Source of the DNA: Sclerodactyla briareus
Lineage: Eukaryota; Echinodermata; Holothuroidea; Dendrochirotida; Sclerodactylidae
Assembly (NCBI GenBank): GCA_026419785.1
Contig: JAODTK010000023.1
Location: 62,001 to 126,000, forward strand
DNA length: 64,000 nucleotides
Reading direction: 5' to 3'
The notes beneath the pieces are model-generated. The model saw only the letters and a program-made list of their open reading frames with translations, had not been told where the DNA came from and did not search any database. Positions 61,060-64,000 of the stretch are shown in pieces (position 1 is the first letter of the stretch; each line of letters begins with the position of its first letter). The position numbers and the translations under genes were made by a program.

Positions 61060-61480
61060 GGGTAGCGTCGCAGAATGCTACTGATGAACGGTAAACCCGG
61101 GTTTTTTGTTCCCTTCATAACTTGGACCCAGTCGTGTTACTTTTCACCTTCATACTTTTTGTACAGAACATTTTGAGCGACCATTTCACATCCTTTTGAC
61201 CAATCATAAATATTCGAATGCGTAATCCTTCTGTTCTGAAAGCAGAAGTGATATCATTTACAGGATTCGAGAGAGCCTATATGTTGCATTCTCCTCACGG
61301 AGACCATACTGTACATTGGATAGAATATTATTTTCCATGAAAAATTCGAATCTCCCCAGTCTTTCTGAAATTTAGAATAACAGGCAATGCCGAAATTGGC
61401 CTAGTACTGCTACACTCGGGTTTCACACACCCCTTTAGGGAACTGAATAACTTGTGCATGTCCTTTGGACTTGCCCGAAG
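61060..61480 (-). pseudogene. Reverse transcriptase fragment (LINE, CR1/L2-like?)
   Basis: On the minus strand STRPISALPV (about 61380-61410) is followed, after a frame change, by ISERLGRFEFFMENNILSNV and then QYGLREENATYRLSRIL (down to about 61265). This parallels the 'YRPISVLP', 'ERL', 'L--N-ILS--QYGFR----T--AL' finger segment of CR1/L2-type RTs. No catalytic motif is visible downstream (60780-61060). The DNA up to about 61970 on the same strand may be the preceding linker. The copy is short and broken. Confidence 0.6.
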
Positions 61481-62930
61481 AACACCACCATCAAGCGATA
61501 AGATATGGGGATATCAGGGATACTGACTTTATGGCTTGGAAATGTCGGTAGAGAATTTGGTCATATCCTCGGACTCTTTCCATTTATCGATATTCTTGTT
61601 TCAACTCATCACAGTCCGTAATTAAATCATGGTATTGAGAAGATTGAGGTGGGTTAGATAATTCGAGAAATTGGCATCAGTATTGTTTGTTTTAATATCC
61701 CTAACGTTGGGTCCAACAATGATGAAGTCATTATGAAAACCTCGGTTATTATATTTGGATTCCCAGTTTGGCCAACAGCTTATCATATATCAGTTTATAC
61801 TTGTTTTTCTTCTGTAATACATTTATGATTGCCTCCTGCTTTTCCATATTCTAATATTCTGGCTGGGTCTTCATGGTTGAGTTTCATTTTGCCATTTCTA
61901 ACGAATTTTTTTTTTTAGTTCTACGCTGTGGCGTATTAATTTTGTCTATAAAAGAACGTTTTGCAAAATAATTCATGTAAAAGGTATTTCGTACGTTACC
62001 ACCAAACCTGTGTAGCAAAGGTGCCACTCCAATATTCCGCTGGACTTCCATGGTAGAGGTTTCGTTTGTCTGCTCTTACAAAGAATTCAATTAATTCGAT
62101 ATTAGTGTGCATTTATTTTCCCCATCAAACCGCAACCTAATCTTCGGTACAAGGTATGTTACGTCTTATGGATGCGAGCAAACCGGCAGGTTAAAAACAC
62201 AACGCAGTGGAATAACACTATGAAAACAATCAGATACAAGTTATTGACGATTACGAAAACGTGGTACGAAGGGTATTCTTCAAAATTCCACTGTCGGCCG
62301 TGGGAGTGAATTCTGTCTTCGAACTCGTAAGAACAATCGTAAACGTGGAAAAGATTAGGCTTAACGTTACAAATAGCACGAAGTAGGATCCAGAAGATGT
62401 TCCTATCAGACTGAACAATAATAGCAAAATGTAGAGGTATTCATAAAACACTAAGCACAGACTCCTTTGTTTGTGATTCTCGGCGGAAAACAACTATCTT
62501 TGGTCTATCAAAAACGCGTTTTCTAAAGTCAAAATATAGATGTCCCTAGTTTTGCAAAAAGTTGCATGCCTGTGCAGTGTGTAGGATAGCAGAGTAGTGC
62601 GTGTGTGCGACTTGCCGCCAGTGCCAAGCTGGGTTGTACAGGCAATGGCCATTACGCCAGGCCTAGGTTTCGTCCCATTTGTTAAAATGTGCTTATGGGG
62701 ATTCGTCGGAATGTGTGGCAGTACTTAGAATGTTCCGTTGTTTGTACAGTGTAACGCTAATACAAGAATACCTCAAACTGACAATTGCTTCGAAACAATG
62801 GTTACATCACATTGTAATAATGTTCACCTGCAAATCTCAAGGATTGTGAAATTTGCTAAATATGCTATGGACCTGATTGTGAAAAGGGCAAAACATTGGA
62901 CACAAATTTCACACGTCTATACTCCGCGAA
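61481..62930. other. No recognised gene (1.45 kb)
   Basis: The first 500 bp may be decayed LINE sequence linked to the RT fragment. The rest shows nothing I can name. The 80-codon minus-strand frame at 62251-62493 is hydrophobic but unrecognised. Confidence 0.4.
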
Positions 62931-62932
62931 AC

Positions 62933-62982
62933 ATACACACACACACCACACACACACAACACACAACACACACACAAACACA
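62933..62982. repeat. (CA)n microsatellite
   Basis: About 50 bp of imperfect CA repeat. Confidence 0.92.
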
Positions 62983-63615
62983 ATTACAACGTATATAAAT
63001 GCATACGCCACGCGCTCTGCATCGCAAGGAAAAAGGAAACAGCACTTACATGATGCTTTGGAGGAGTTTGAAGGAGTAGTATGGCTGATTGTGGCACTAA
63101 CGGAGAATCATCTTCCATTAATCCGTATTTCCGCTGAACACAATTGTTGAATGGTCTCCATGATGTCCACCTAGATCGAGGAACATTTCACAGGAATATC
63201 TTTGTGACTGAAAAATAAATTCGGGCTACATTAGAAAGCCACAGTGTTATATATCTTGCAAAGTGAGTTTGCAATATTTTTTTCCTTTCGGATGGCTATT
63301 GGATGCGTTTTTGTCGGACCGGACATACGATTGAGTGTGTAATACACTTCTTATACTGGCAGAAGATCAGAATGGGCTTGACATGTCGCCACGGTTAAGT
63401 TCAGTACCCACGATTCATGTTCCGTATTTCAGGGGTATAACACATTTGTTTCAATGAAATACATCGGATACAGAAGCATGCTGACTGATTTGTTGCTAGT
63501 TTCAGTTACTAAGCACGAAACTTCATGGGTTCCTGTGTTAGGGCTTCCCATGCAAACGTTCAATATCACATTTACACTGAAATTTTAGACACCCCTTACG
63601 TACTAGTCCACTCAA
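62983..63615. other. No recognised gene (0.6 kb)
   Basis: Nothing identified between the CA tract and the terminal dispersed repeat. Confidence 0.42.
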
Positions 63616-63619
63616 ACAC

Positions 63620-64000
63620 GCTATATTGTTTGTGGTTTCGGCTTCCTTGCCGAAGGATTTGCACCATATGGTGAGGATGAACCCTTCATTTCTGGCGTCA
63701 GGTCAAGGTCATTGAAGGTGACAATAGGGCAAACCTTTCTATATCTTGGCAACGAAAACATTTCGGAAGCAAAACGTTCCAGATGTTGTAAGGGGAAGTT
63801 TTGTTCGTCTGTGTAATCTACATCTGGTGACCTACTTTGACCTCATCTGAACTTTGATCTCTTTTGACCTAATGACCTTCGGACTAATTTTTTTTTTGTA
63901 ACCGACCGGACTCGTCTTGTTGCAACAAACCATAAGTCAATTGGTACTGATGTACCAAAACGCTGCTACACAAACTGTCTCCAGCTATATCATCTGTAGA
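63620..64000 (-). repeat. Dispersed repeat family B, reverse, cut by window end
   Basis: The minus strand carries the CCTTCGGCAAGG hairpin (63645-63656), then, reading inward, 'tgaccttgacctgacgcc', the 'cgttgcc' and 'acgaacaaaacttcccc' clauses, and TGACCT-type half-sites (63818-63873). It matches 26.66-27.1 kb closely in order. The element continues past base 64000. Confidence 0.65.

Overview
This window looks like intergenic or repeat-rich DNA from an animal nuclear genome. It is AT-rich and full of microsatellites. Its recognisable coding matter comes from eukaryotic retroelements: LINE-type retrotransposons with an EEP endonuclease plus reverse transcriptase, and a Penelope-like element with a GIY-YIG domain. 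I see no operons, ribosome binding sites, long ORFs or CRISPR arrays. The longest ATG-initiated frame is about 148 codons, and no intact host protein-coding gene, rRNA or canonical tRNA gene could be supported. The mixture (Penelope-like elements, Jockey-like and other LINEs, tRNA-derived SINEs, and dispersed repeats with central tandem units plus CA/ACAT microsatellites) suggests a marine invertebrate, possibly an echinoderm such as a sea cucumber. That assignment is an impression, not a demonstration.

Layout. 1-5.1 kb: nothing recognised, ending in a (TA)n tract. 5.15-5.88 kb: dispersed repeat family B with a (CA)n tract. 7.1-7.85 kb: family A repeat. 12.85-13.27 kb: tRNA-Cys-like SINE with an internal duplication. 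13.55-15.3 kb: expanded family A copy with about five 310-bp units. 15.4-18.45 kb: LINE-1, minus strand, with endonuclease and RT motifs. 21.5-23.0 kb: DNA transposon candidate with doubled inverted ends. 23.85-24.85 kb: family C tandem repeat. 25.75-27.2 kb: family A/B-like DNA in reverse. 29.66-31.4 kb: Penelope-like element, plus strand, between two (TA)n tracts. 32.27-33.43 kb: family A. 34.1-36.9 kb: LINE-2, minus strand, Jockey-like. 39.6-40.25 kb: reverse family A-like DNA. 42.4-42.94 kb: second tRNA-like SINE, minus strand. 43.25-44.0 kb: paired (TA)n tracts. 45.6-46.15 kb: family B. 49.7-50.17 kb: CATGG-rich foldback-like block. 50.4-50.9 kb: C-terminal LINE fragment. 59.15-60.44 kb: tandem satellite of about 410-460 bp. 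60.8-61.5 kb: RT fragment. 63.6-64.0 kb: reverse family B, cut by the window end.

All retroelement reading frames are broken by many single-base shifts. The tandem units also differ from each other by scattered one-base insertions and deletions. This fits old neutral decay, uncorrected long-read error, or both, so the absence of long ORFs is weak evidence against host exons.

The most interesting signal is the set of dispersed composite repeats (families A, B and C). Their layout is a shared leader, a variable number of about 310-bp dimeric units, a CA/ACAT microsatellite, and a common terminal CATAGAT-hairpin module. It resembles non-autonomous Helitron/Helentron-type elements. Their units carry regularly spaced TGACCT half-sites that form DR1- and DR4-type nuclear receptor motifs.
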